47,872 nt of DNA from Sphaerochaetaceae bacterium. Its GTDB lineage: Bacteria > Spirochaetota > Spirochaetia > Sphaerochaetales > Sphaerochaetaceae. The position numbers were made by a program, and so were the translations under genes. Under the pieces are notes generated by a model. It was not told the DNA's origin. It worked only from the letters and a program-made list of their open reading frames with translations, and ran no database searches. The stretch spans positions 1-47,872 of the forward strand of contig JAQQAR010000037.1 in the NCBI GenBank assembly GCA_028532765.1, given 5' to 3'. Of the stretch, positions 40,814 through 47,872 are shown in pieces; position 1 is the stretch's first letter; every line of letters begins with the position of its first letter.

Positions 40814-41812
40814 ATGAAAAAAAGTATTATCGCACTGTTGTTGGTAGCCCTGGTACTTCCCATGGCTTTTGCTCAGGGAACATCTGAGGCAAAGCCCGTT
40901 GAATTGGTCTACACCATGACAGCGGTTCCCACTGATGCTCATGCTGGAGCAATGCGCGTCTTCAAGGAGACCGTTGAACGTGTTTCTGATGGTCAGATCA
41001 AAGTATTGACCTACGATTCAGCTTCTTTGTTCAAGCAGGAACAGGAAGTCTCAGCTGTGAAGAGTGGTCAGGCAGACATGACTGCAACCGCTGCATCATG
41101 GCTTACTGATGGAAGTCCCTGGGTAGGTATGTTCACTGCTGGTTATATCTTCAAGACCTATGACCACATGACCAGCGTACTCAATGGCCCTATCGGTCAG
41201 GAAGTATTTGACCGTATTGCAAAAGAGCAGGGAATTCGTCCTCTCGGCGCTCAGTACCTGGGAACTCGTCAGATTAACCTAGTAGAAGATCGCCCCATCA
41301 AGACTCCTGCTGATCTCAAAGGTGTTAACCTGAGAATGCCGAACTCCGATTCCTGGATCTTCCTTGGCAAGGCAATTGGTGCAAATCCAACCCCGATCTC
41401 CTTCAGCGAATTGTACATGGCTCTCCAGACCAAGACCGTCGATGGCCAGGACAACCCACTTCCAACCAACAAGAACGCCAAGTTCTATGAGGTTACCAAG
41501 TCAATCAGTATCACCAACCACTTGGTTGACTCTGTCTGGCCTGCAATCAACGAGGCAAAATGGCAGTCCTTGACCGAAGAGCAGAAAGGCTGGGTCATGG
41601 AAGGTGTAAAGGCTGGTATTGAATTCTGTGATACCACCAACCTCAAGGCAGAGGCAGAATTGGTTGAGTTCTTCAAGAGTGAAGGTCTCAGTATCTACCA
41701 GGCTGATCTTGATGCATTTGCAGAGCACGTACTGGCACAGTATCTTGACAGCCCCTATTCCGATAGCTGGGATATGGAGATGTTCAATAAAATCCAGGCT
41801 GCTGGAAACTAA
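40814..41812 (+). CDS. dctP: TRAP transporter substrate-binding protein
   Basis: A 332-residue periplasmic DctP-family binding protein with a signal peptide of about 20 residues (KKSIIALLLVALVLPMAFA). The family signature region is TPADLKGVNLRMPNSDSWI, where the Arg binds the substrate carboxylate; SELYMALQTKTVDGQDNPLP follows. The ligand is probably a sugar acid such as a uronate or its derivative, judged from the aldolases downstream. ATG 40814 follows AGGAGG. A hairpin after the stop probably makes this the most abundant product of the operon. Confidence 0.95.
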   Translation: MKKSIIALLLVALVLPMAFAQGTSEAKPVELVYTMTAVPTDAHAGAMRVFKETVERVSDGQIKVLTYDSASLFKQEQEVSAVKSGQADMTATAASWLTDGSPWVGMFTAGYIFKTYDHMTSVLNGPIGQEVFDRIAKEQGIRPLGAQYLGTRQINLVEDRPIKTPADLKGVNLRMPNSDSWIFLGKAIGANPTPISFSELYMALQTKTVDGQDNPLPTNKNAKFYEVTKSISITNHLVDSVWPAINEAKWQSLTEEQKGWVMEGVKAGIEFCDTTNLKAEAELVEFFKSEGLSIYQADLDAFAEHVLAQYLDSPYSDSWDMEMFNKIQAAGN

Positions 41813-41824
41813 GCACCACCTTAC

Positions 41825-41848
41825 GACCCGGGGCAGGTGCTCCGGGTC
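41825..41848 (+). terminator. Attenuating hairpin between dctP and dctQ
   Basis: The arms GACCCGG (41825-41831) and CCGGGTC (41842-41848), extendable by a wobble pair, are followed by a T-rich TCTTCTTTT. Such hairpins after binding-protein genes commonly lower transcription of the membrane components. Confidence 0.7.
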
Positions 41849-41877
41849 TCTTCTTTTGTTCAATGGAGGCCGACTAC

Positions 41878-42405
41878 GTGAAAAAAATTGCGTTGTTTCT
41901 TAGGGATGTCATGGAAGTCTACATTCCCATCCTCTCGTTTATATTCTTATTCTTGGCTTTCATCCTGCAGGTCTTCTTTAGATATGTGGTTAACCACCCA
42001 TTGACCTGGACACAGGATGTTATCGTCATTGGTTTTTGCTGGTCAGTAATCCTGGGTGCATGTTATACAATGCGCAGGAAGGGACACGTCCAGTTCACCA
42101 TGCTCTACGATGCCTATAGCCCGAAAGTAGCAGCCTGGACAAGGATGATCGGGAACCTCCTGATTATTCTCACATTTGCTGTCATGGTAATTCCTTCATT
42201 CAAGTATGCATTTTTCCTTGGCTTCCAGAAAACTCCTGTACTCAGGGTCTCTTACACATGGATCTTCCTCCCCTTTACCTACTTCCTGCTCTCCATCATC
42301 GGATACACGATCAATCCGGTCATAGAAGACTGGAAAGTGATTACCGGGAAGCTTGAGGACAGTCTCGATCATCGTTTTGATCCTTTGCTTGGGGAGGTAA
42401 ACTAA
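41878..42405 (+). CDS. dctQ: TRAP transporter small permease
   Basis: A 175-residue four-span DctQ-type subunit. The conserved RYVVNHPLTWTQDVIVIGFCW segment and the following MRRKGHVQFTMLYD are diagnostic. GTG 41878 is preferred because the GGAGG ribosome site lies between it and an in-frame ATG at 41863. Its TAA overlaps the large permease ATG by one base. Confidence 0.92.
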   Translation: MKKIALFLRDVMEVYIPILSFIFLFLAFILQVFFRYVVNHPLTWTQDVIVIGFCWSVILGACYTMRRKGHVQFTMLYDAYSPKVAAWTRMIGNLLIILTFAVMVIPSFKYAFFLGFQKTPVLRVSYTWIFLPFTYFLLSIIGYTINPVIEDWKVITGKLEDSLDHRFDPLLGEVN

Positions 42406-43694
42406 TGAGTTTTCCACTATTTGTAACCTTATTGGTTTTTATCCTGATCTTCTTCCTCCGTATGCCGATTGCCTTCGGTATGCTCGCTTCAGCAGCTTGT
42501 TACCTATTGGTAAAGGGTGCTGACCTGAGCTTGGTGGTTAATCAGGTAATGAATACCTACTATACCAACTACGTCATAATCGCCGTCCCACTCTTCATCT
42601 TCACTGCAAACGTCATGAACACCGGAAAGGTCACTGATATGATCTTCAAATTCGCCGGTGGTATCACAGGACGGATGAGAGGTGCGCTGGGACACGTAAA
42701 TATCATTGCTTCCCTGATTTTTAGTGGCATGACTGGTTCTGCAATCGCTGATGCCGCAGGACTTGGAAAAATTGAGATCGAGGCCATGAAGGATGATGGA
42801 TATGACCCGGAGTTCTCTTGCGCAATAACCGCAGCCTCCGCAACCATTGGTCCTATCTTTCCTCCATCCATCCCCTTGGTTATCTATGCTATGCTTTCCA
42901 GCACCTCAGTTGGAGCACTCTTCATGGGAGGCATGGTTCCAGCTGTCCTCCTCTCGCTTTTCTTGATGGTGTATGTCGCAATTGTTGCTAAAAAGCGTAA
43001 CTATCCCAGAGGGGAGAAAGTCGTCTGGAAAACCTTCCTTGCCTTCACTGTACGGGCTATTCCAGCACTCCTTACCCCGATCATTCTTTTGGTGGGTATC
43101 TACACCGGTGTTACGACCCCCACAGAAGCTGGAGCAATTGCAGGGCTCTATGCCATGATCGTCTCGATCTTCGCCTACAGAGCCATGGGATTCAAGGATT
43201 TGATGAATGTTATCCGTGACACCATCAAGGATGTCGGGGCGACCAGTATCATGATCGGTGCGGCAGCTATCATCAGCTATATCGTTGCTCGTGAACAGCT
43301 TGCAGCAAATATCGGAAACTGGATCCTGGGCTTCACTGCGAACAAGTATACGTTCCTCTTCTTGGTGAACATAGTTATCCTCATCCTGGGAATGTTCATG
43401 GATACCTCGACAATCCAGCTGGTGTTTGTACCCATCATGATCCCCGTCGCTTCAGCCTTGGGAATCGATATGATTCACTTTGGCCTGGTAGTAACGTTCA
43501 ATATGATGGTGGGTCTCTCCACCCCGCCCTTTGGAATGCTGCTGTTCATAACCAGCGGAATTTCCGGGACACCTCTCAAGGGTGTCATGAAGGAGATACT
43601 CTGGCCACTGACTGTAATGTTGATTGTCTTGGTGATTATCACCTACTTCCCCGAAGTCACTCTATTCCTGCCGAAAGCAACCGGCCTCATGTAA
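42405..43694 (+). CDS. dctM: TRAP transporter large permease
   Basis: A 429-residue DctM-type permease with about 12 membrane segments. SLIFSGMTGSAIADAAGLGKIEIEAM is the conserved Na-coupled elevator-motif region, followed by SATIGPIFPPSIPLVIYA. The late repeat is GMFMDTSTIQLVFVPIMIP and VGLSTPPFGMLLF. With DctP and DctQ it forms a Na-driven uptake system for an acidic solute. The next gene starts 12 bases later. Confidence 0.95.
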   Translation: MSFPLFVTLLVFILIFFLRMPIAFGMLASAACYLLVKGADLSLVVNQVMNTYYTNYVIIAVPLFIFTANVMNTGKVTDMIFKFAGGITGRMRGALGHVNIIASLIFSGMTGSAIADAAGLGKIEIEAMKDDGYDPEFSCAITAASATIGPIFPPSIPLVIYAMLSSTSVGALFMGGMVPAVLLSLFLMVYVAIVAKKRNYPRGEKVVWKTFLAFTVRAIPALLTPIILLVGIYTGVTTPTEAGAIAGLYAMIVSIFAYRAMGFKDLMNVIRDTIKDVGATSIMIGAAAIISYIVAREQLAANIGNWILGFTANKYTFLFLVNIVILILGMFMDTSTIQLVFVPIMIPVASALGIDMIHFGLVVTFNMMVGLSTPPFGMLLFITSGISGTPLKGVMKEILWPLTVMLIVLVIITYFPEVTLFLPKATGLM

Positions 43695-43706
43695 GGAGAA
43701 TTTGTA

Positions 43707-44630
43707 ATGCAAGAACAATATAATGGTTGCTGGCCAACCATGATCACCCCATTCACAGAAGACAACAAGGTAGACTTCCAGGGTGTCAAGAATCTCACAG
43801 ACTGGTACATAGACCGGGGATGTGATGGCATCTTTGCAGTTTGCCAGTCCAGTGAGATGTTCTTCCTCACTCCTCAGGAAAAGCTCGATATTGCAAAGGC
43901 AGTGGTCGAAGCAGCAGAGGGCAGAGTCAAGGTTATCGCAAGTGGACATACCGCTGATGACCACCAAGCACAAATCCAGGAGCTCGGAGCAATGGCTGAG
44001 ACGGGTGTGGATGCTGTGGTACTGGTATCGAACAGGATGGCCAAGGAAGAGGAAGGAGAAGATGTCTTCAGAAAGAATGCTGAAGATATCTTTACCCAGC
44101 TTCCTTCCGTCACTTTTGGATTGTACGAATGCCCCTACCCCTATCTCAGGCTATTGAGTGATGACTTTCTTCATTGGGCTGCGCATGAGGACAAGTTGGT
44201 CTTCCTTAAGGATGTTTCCTGCTCCCTTGAGATCGAGAAGCGACGTGTTGAACTGGTAAAAGGGACCAAGCTTGCGCTCTTCAATGCCAATACCGCTACC
44301 GTGCTCGATTCATGGATTGCCGGATATGACGGGTACAATGGAGTAATGGCAAACTTCCATATCGATATTTATAAGTGGTTGTATGAGCATTTCCGGGAGG
44401 ATGAAGCGTTAGCTAGACGTGTGAGCGATTTCCTTACGGTAACAGCGATCACCGAAGCAAGGGCCTACCCCATCAATGCAAAATATCACTATGCACAGAC
44501 GGACATCCCCATGAGTCTGGTGACCCGTTCAAAGCCAGTCTCCTTACTCAATGAGAATGCACGACTTGAAATCGCCAGCTTGATCCGGATGGAGAGAGCA
44601 ATGCGAACTGAATTGGGATTGAAGCAATGA
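43707..44630 (+). CDS. DapA-family aldolase
   Basis: A 307-residue TIM-barrel lyase of the dihydrodipicolinate synthase / N-acetylneuraminate lyase family. The Schiff-base lysine is Lys168 in FLKDVSCS and the catalytic Tyr is Tyr140 in GLYECPYP. The usual GTTGE-like loop is replaced by CQSSEMFFL, which argues against DapA itself and for a 2-keto-3-deoxy sugar-acid or related aldolase. ATG 43707 follows AAGGAG. It overlaps the next aldolase by 4 bp. Confidence 0.88.
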   Translation: MQEQYNGCWPTMITPFTEDNKVDFQGVKNLTDWYIDRGCDGIFAVCQSSEMFFLTPQEKLDIAKAVVEAAEGRVKVIASGHTADDHQAQIQELGAMAETGVDAVVLVSNRMAKEEEGEDVFRKNAEDIFTQLPSVTFGLYECPYPYLRLLSDDFLHWAAHEDKLVFLKDVSCSLEIEKRRVELVKGTKLALFNANTATVLDSWIAGYDGYNGVMANFHIDIYKWLYEHFREDEALARRVSDFLTVTAITEARAYPINAKYHYAQTDIPMSLVTRSKPVSLLNENARLEIASLIRMERAMRTELGLKQ

Positions 44631-45391
44631 ACCGTGGAAACGAGTTTCGAAAGAGATTGCTGGAAGGCACGGCCCTTGGGGGCCATGTCTTCCTCAATGA
44701 TCCTGCAATTACTGAAGCACTTGCCCGACATGGCTACGATTTCATCTGGATTGATGCTGAGCATGGACCATTTGACAAGCAGAACCTATTGATGCACATC
44801 ATGGCAGCAAATGCAGGTGGTGCAGGAGCCTTTGTACGAGTAGCCAGCCAAGAAATGGATATCATCAAGCCCGTTCTTGAAATGGGTATTGATGGGATCA
44901 TCATTCCCATGGTCCTTGATGAGGTAGAAGCAAAGCGAGTGCTTGATCTCTGCCTGTATCCTCCCAAAGGCACGCGGGGTTTTGGCCCCAGACGTGCGAT
45001 AGGATACAACAGCCAGAACCTCAAAACCTACCTGGAACAAAGTGAAGAGAGTTTTATCAGGATCATCCAGATAGAGCATGTGGAGGCCGTACACCATGTG
45101 GAAGCCATCCTCTCTTTGCCTGCACTGGACGCAATCATTATTGGCCCGAATGATCTCTCTGGATCCATCGGTCATTTGGGAAATCCTTTACATCCAGATG
45201 TACTTGCCTTGGCTGAAATTGCGATCAAGGCGGCAAAGGAAGCAAAGAAACCTGTGGGTGTTTCCATCGGTTTTGATGCAAAGACGATTGAGATATACAA
45301 GGCACTGGGAGTGGATTTTTTCAGCTGTGGGGATGATATTTCCTTCTTACAGCAAGGTGCAAGACAGACCATTTCCATGGTGCGTAAGTAG
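44627..45391 (+). CDS. HpcH/HpaI-family aldolase
   Basis: A 254-residue metal-dependent class II aldolase resembling YfaU/GarL/HpaI enzymes, which split 2-keto-3-deoxy acids into pyruvate and an aldehyde. The catalytic base is His46 in WIDAEHGPFD, the metal Glu lies in IIQIEHVEAV, and the metal Asp in the IIIGPNDLSGS region. YPPKGTRGFGPRRA is the family loop. It starts with a 4-bp overlap to the other aldolase, so the two lyases are made together. It is probably the final cleavage step for the imported sugar acid. Confidence 0.92.
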   Translation: MNRGNEFRKRLLEGTALGGHVFLNDPAITEALARHGYDFIWIDAEHGPFDKQNLLMHIMAANAGGAGAFVRVASQEMDIIKPVLEMGIDGIIIPMVLDEVEAKRVLDLCLYPPKGTRGFGPRRAIGYNSQNLKTYLEQSEESFIRIIQIEHVEAVHHVEAILSLPALDAIIIGPNDLSGSIGHLGNPLHPDVLALAEIAIKAAKEAKKPVGVSIGFDAKTIEIYKALGVDFFSCGDDISFLQQGARQTISMVRK

Positions 45392-45443
45392 CTGTAGAAA
45401 GAATTGAGAAGAATCGATATGCTGTATTGAGACGGAGGTTAGC

Positions 45444-46172
45444 ATGGATATTTCGAACATTTCGCTTACTCGGACAAATCTAAGTTCGCAGGTTGCTGAC
45501 CATCTGGAAGAATACATACTCTCCTCCCCAAAAAGCAAGGTCTCCGAGAAACTCCCTTCAGAAATGAAACTTGCAAAACAGTACAACGTAAGCCGCCCAG
45601 TAATCAGGGAAGCTATGAAACTATTGCAGGAGAGAGGTCTTATCTCATTGAAGAATGGTAGTGGTGCATATATCACTCGTCCTGAAACCGATACGGTGAT
45701 GAATGCCATCAACCGTATCATGCAGGTAGACCATATTAAATCTGAGGATTTGACTCAGGTACGCGAGATTCTTGAACTCTCCTCAGCCGATCTTGCAGTA
45801 CAGAAAATTACAGATGAAGATCTCCAGAAGATGGATCTAATCCTTTCCAAGTTTGAGGATAAAACGCTCCCATTGAAGGAACGTGTCAAGCTGGATGAAC
45901 AGTTTCATTTGACCATTGCACAGGCTGGTGGCAATGAGTTGCTATGTATGTTTATCGGCGTTCTGACATCCCTCCTCCGCGATTACATGGGAAAGGGGAT
46001 CCTTGTAGAAGGCGGTATTGAAGATGCAATCTCCCGCCACCGGGAAATCTACCAAGCCTTCTGCAATAGAGATAGGCAAGCTGTGCATCATGCAATGGCT
46101 GAACACCTCAAGGTATCTAGTCTCAACGTACAATTCTTTGACAAGAAAGGTGCAACCGCTAAAACGAAGTAA
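45444..46172 (+). CDS. GntR/FadR-family transcriptional regulator
   Basis: A 242-residue regulator. The winged helix (about 10-75) contains KLPSEMKLAKQYNVSRPVIREA and a wing with LKNGSGAYI. The C-terminal FCD domain (about 95-225) has the metal/ligand residues Asp and His in LDEQFHLTIAQAGGN, and His in ISRHREIYQAF and HHAMAEHL. ATG 45444 follows CGGAGG. At the end of the TRAP operon it likely represses it and responds to a sugar acid. Confidence 0.93.
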   Translation: MDISNISLTRTNLSSQVADHLEEYILSSPKSKVSEKLPSEMKLAKQYNVSRPVIREAMKLLQERGLISLKNGSGAYITRPETDTVMNAINRIMQVDHIKSEDLTQVREILELSSADLAVQKITDEDLQKMDLILSKFEDKTLPLKERVKLDEQFHLTIAQAGGNELLCMFIGVLTSLLRDYMGKGILVEGGIEDAISRHREIYQAFCNRDRQAVHHAMAEHLKVSSLNVQFFDKKGATAKTK

Positions 46173-46194
46173 CGTACTAAAACACCTTTTCCTT

Positions 46195-46223
46195 ATGACA
46201 AACCTCCCATACCCTGTTATGCT
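46195..46223 (+). promoter_or_regulatory. Candidate promoter of B12-binding/GGDEF genes
   Basis: ATGACA (46195-46200) and TATGCT (46218-46223) are separated by exactly 17 bases. The start would fall near 46230, about 30 bases before the ATG of the cobalamin-binding protein. Confidence 0.45.
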
Positions 46224-46261
46224 ATTGGTATATCACGCACTTTTTGGTAGGGAGGTCTTGC

Positions 46262-47332
46262 ATGAGTTTATTACTACCGGACATAGACCCAAGACGTATC
46301 AGTCTCGCGCAAAAGATCTTTGACCAACAGTTCGAACAAGACCCCAGACTTGAGCGAGAGATGGATGATCGACGGAAACGTCTCATGTTCCAGGACATAC
46401 TCTACAATTTCGACTTTCTTTCAACTGCGGTACAGATCGGAGATGAGAAACTCTTCACGAACTATGCAGTCTGGCTTTATGAGTTGCTCTGCAACCTGAT
46501 GAAAGATATTGACCGTGATCGCATCAAGGACCAGATGGTGCATCACTACGAAATTCTGAAGACATTCAGTGACAAGCTCTTTGAAGAAGAGACAATGGTT
46601 GCTTCAGCAAAAACCATCCTCGATGCAGCTATTGATGCAACTGAAGATGCAATGGACAACTACCAGGTATCAGAAGCCTTTCTCGAAGGTCCCCATCTTC
46701 CCATCCGAAGAGCATTTCTTAACGCACTTCTTAGGAGTGAAACCCAGAAGGCGATACAAATCATTGAAGATGCAAGAAAAGACGGACTAAGTCTGGAAGA
46801 GCTCTATGAAGATGTTATACGTCTCAGCATGCAGGAAGTCGGAGAACTCTGGTACCAGAACAAGATAACAGTGGACAAGGAACATTACGCTACCTCCACC
46901 ACCCAGATGATTCTTGCTCGCTTCTATCCATACATTTTCAACCAGAAGCCAGTAGATAAGAAAATCCTTACCTGTTGCATTGGCAGCGAGCTTCATGAGA
47001 TGGGAGGAAGAATGGTAGCTGACCTTTTTGAATATCATGGATGGGAAAGCGTCTACCTTGGGGCAGCGGTCCCTATTCCTTCTTTAGTAAGCGCAGTAGC
47101 GGAGCATCAACCCAATCTTGTTGCACTTTCGGTCACCATGCCCCAACACCTCCAAACCTGCTATCTTGCGGTAAAGACATTGAAAGAGAAATACCCTTCC
47201 CTGCTCGTTGCAGTTGGGGGGAGAGCATTCAAAACGAGTGGAGGCATCTATAAGACATGGCCCATCGATGTGTATACAGACCTTGCAACAGAGTTGGTCC
47301 TTTGGGCTGATAAGGTGGCTGCCAAATCATGA
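46262..47332 (+). CDS. Cobalamin-binding photoreceptor-like protein
   Basis: A 356-residue soluble protein. Residues 1-130 are helical with no recognised family and no DNA-binding helix-turn-helix. Residues about 140-225 match the four-helix cap domain that sits over B12, with Trp197-x9-Glu207-His208, the signature of CarH-type light sensors. The C-terminal Rossmann-like B12 domain reads Glu243-Leu-His245-Glu-Met-Gly248, then 41 residues, S290-V-T292, then 26 residues and Gly-Gly. This is base-off/His-on cobalamin spacing with Glu in place of the usual first Asp. ATG 46262 follows GGGAGG. Its stop overlaps the next GGDEF gene by 4 bp. Confidence 0.85.
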   Translation: MSLLLPDIDPRRISLAQKIFDQQFEQDPRLEREMDDRRKRLMFQDILYNFDFLSTAVQIGDEKLFTNYAVWLYELLCNLMKDIDRDRIKDQMVHHYEILKTFSDKLFEEETMVASAKTILDAAIDATEDAMDNYQVSEAFLEGPHLPIRRAFLNALLRSETQKAIQIIEDARKDGLSLEELYEDVIRLSMQEVGELWYQNKITVDKEHYATSTTQMILARFYPYIFNQKPVDKKILTCCIGSELHEMGGRMVADLFEYHGWESVYLGAAVPIPSLVSAVAEHQPNLVALSVTMPQHLQTCYLAVKTLKEKYPSLLVAVGGRAFKTSGGIYKTWPIDVYTDLATELVLWADKVAAKS

Positions 47333-47872
47333 ACCACTCATTCTTCGTCCGCACTGATACAAAAAAAGTAGTGCAAGAGACCTACTGGTCGAAACCCATA
47401 TCATTGGCCATGCCCTTCAAGACCACCTTGGAGTCTCTGTTTCAACAAGATGATAAAGATCGTTTCAACACGATCTTCTCCAACGCATTAGACCATGAGA
47501 CTGAAGTTTTTTGTGCTCATATACCTATTATTGAGGAACAGGAGCAACTCTGTTTCTTCATTGCCAGTGCTAAAAAATTTGTGTATGTATTGGCATTGGA
47601 TTATCTTGCTAATCTTCCTTCCTCTATCCAGGAAGCACACAACCAGGTCATCTTTGCCATGATCAAGCAATTTGCTGTGTTGCGCGGTGAACAACTGATG
47701 CACGCCTCGGAAGAAGTGTACAACCACTTTGAAGAGATCCAAAAACTCAACAATGATTTGGTCAATACACAACGCCAGTTGCAACGGGCAAACCGAAAAT
47801 TGGAACAGCTGAACCTGGAGCTGAATAACCGCCTTGTCAAGGATGCATTGACCGGCTTGATAAGTCGCTATC
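47329..47872 (+). CDS. Diguanylate cyclase-like protein (3' end outside window)
   Basis: 181 codons visible; the frame runs off the window. The first 110 residues may form a degenerate PAS-like sensor (a region around EQLCFFIASAKKFVYVLALD). Residues about 120-170 form a coiled coil (NNDLVNTQRQLQRANRKLEQ). The beginning of a GGDEF domain follows (KDALTGLISRY). The catalytic loop is not in view, so activity cannot be judged. ATG 47329 overlaps the stop of the cobalamin-binding protein, so the two are almost certainly co-translated partners. Confidence 0.85.
   Translation, partial: MNHSFFVRTDTKKVVQETYWSKPISLAMPFKTTLESLFQQDDKDRFNTIFSNALDHETEVFCAHIPIIEEQEQLCFFIASAKKFVYVLALDYLANLPSSIQEAHNQVIFAMIKQFAVLRGEQLMHASEEVYNHFEEIQKLNNDLVNTQRQLQRANRKLEQLNLELNNRLVKDALTGLISRY

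Noticed and set aside
1-47872. CRISPR arrays, tRNA genes, transposons, phage or integrase genes
   Set aside because: No regularly spaced direct repeats, cloverleaf sequences, terminal inverted repeats or recombinase motifs were seen.

Overview
The window looks like chromosomal DNA of a free-living, fermentative spirochaete, most like the Sphaerochaeta group. This is an inference from gene content: a TRAP sugar-acid operon, spirochaete-type signal peptides, a di-iron sensor/GGDEF fusion and many tightly overlapping operons. No rRNA or other taxonomic marker is present. There are no tRNAs, insertion sequences, phage genes or CRISPR arrays. About 46 protein genes are called, two of them visibly damaged (manC and a 5'-truncated GGDEF gene).

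Region 1 (1-13.6 kb) is mixed housekeeping and accessory DNA. It holds the end of an amidohydrolase, a DUF1801 protein, a YibE/F membrane protein, secreted alkaline phosphatase, a MazEF toxin-antitoxin pair with a twin-palindrome promoter, an Imm-5-like/DUF5655-like pair, a DUF523-DUF1722 protein, catalase, an ADP-ribosylglycohydrolase, a methyltransferase preceded by a 31-codon ORF, transketolase, and a putative outer-membrane barrel protein.

Region 2 (13.4-20.4 kb) is a lower-conservation stretch: a 26-residue membrane peptide, a tocopherol-cyclase-like protein, and two apparently 5'-truncated genes meeting head to head at about 15,782. It continues with an Lcl/DUF1566 lipoprotein, mannose-1-phosphate guanylyltransferase interrupted by an in-frame TAA inside its nucleotide-binding motif, and a secreted repeat protein.

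Region 3 (20.4-27.3 kb, minus strand) is a compact gene cluster. An ABC exporter (ATPase and two permeases), a NarL-type histidine kinase and response regulator, a 59-residue membrane protein and an SGNH acetylesterase are joined by 4-bp overlaps or very short gaps, followed by a two-subunit UxaA-type dehydratase. A perfect palindrome sits next to the likely promoter. An OsmC protein lies upstream.

Region 4 (27.4-40.0 kb) holds two operons that meet tail to tail. The plus-strand operon encodes a membrane-anchored clan-A glycosidase-like protein, an oxygen-sensor-like metallo-beta-lactamase/GGDEF/REC fusion with degenerate output motifs, and a family 2 glycosyltransferase with a HEAT-repeat-like N-terminus. 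The minus-strand operon encodes carotenoid enzymes (CrtI, CrtB, CruF-like) translationally coupled to a polysaccharide deacetylase and a GH16 hydrolase. Together they suggest an uncharacterised extracellular-polysaccharide system, possibly responsive to redox or oxygen, linked to pigment formation.

Region 5 (40.1-46.2 kb) is a sugar-acid uptake and cleavage operon: YhcH, TRAP transporter DctPQM, a DapA-family aldolase, an HpcH/HpaI-family aldolase and a GntR/FCD regulator.

Region 6 (46.2 kb to the end) holds a cobalamin-binding protein with the W-x9-EH signature of B12 photoreceptors. It overlaps by 4 bp a diguanylate-cyclase gene cut by the window edge, so it is a candidate light- or cobalamin-responsive c-di-GMP module and the most interesting single item here.
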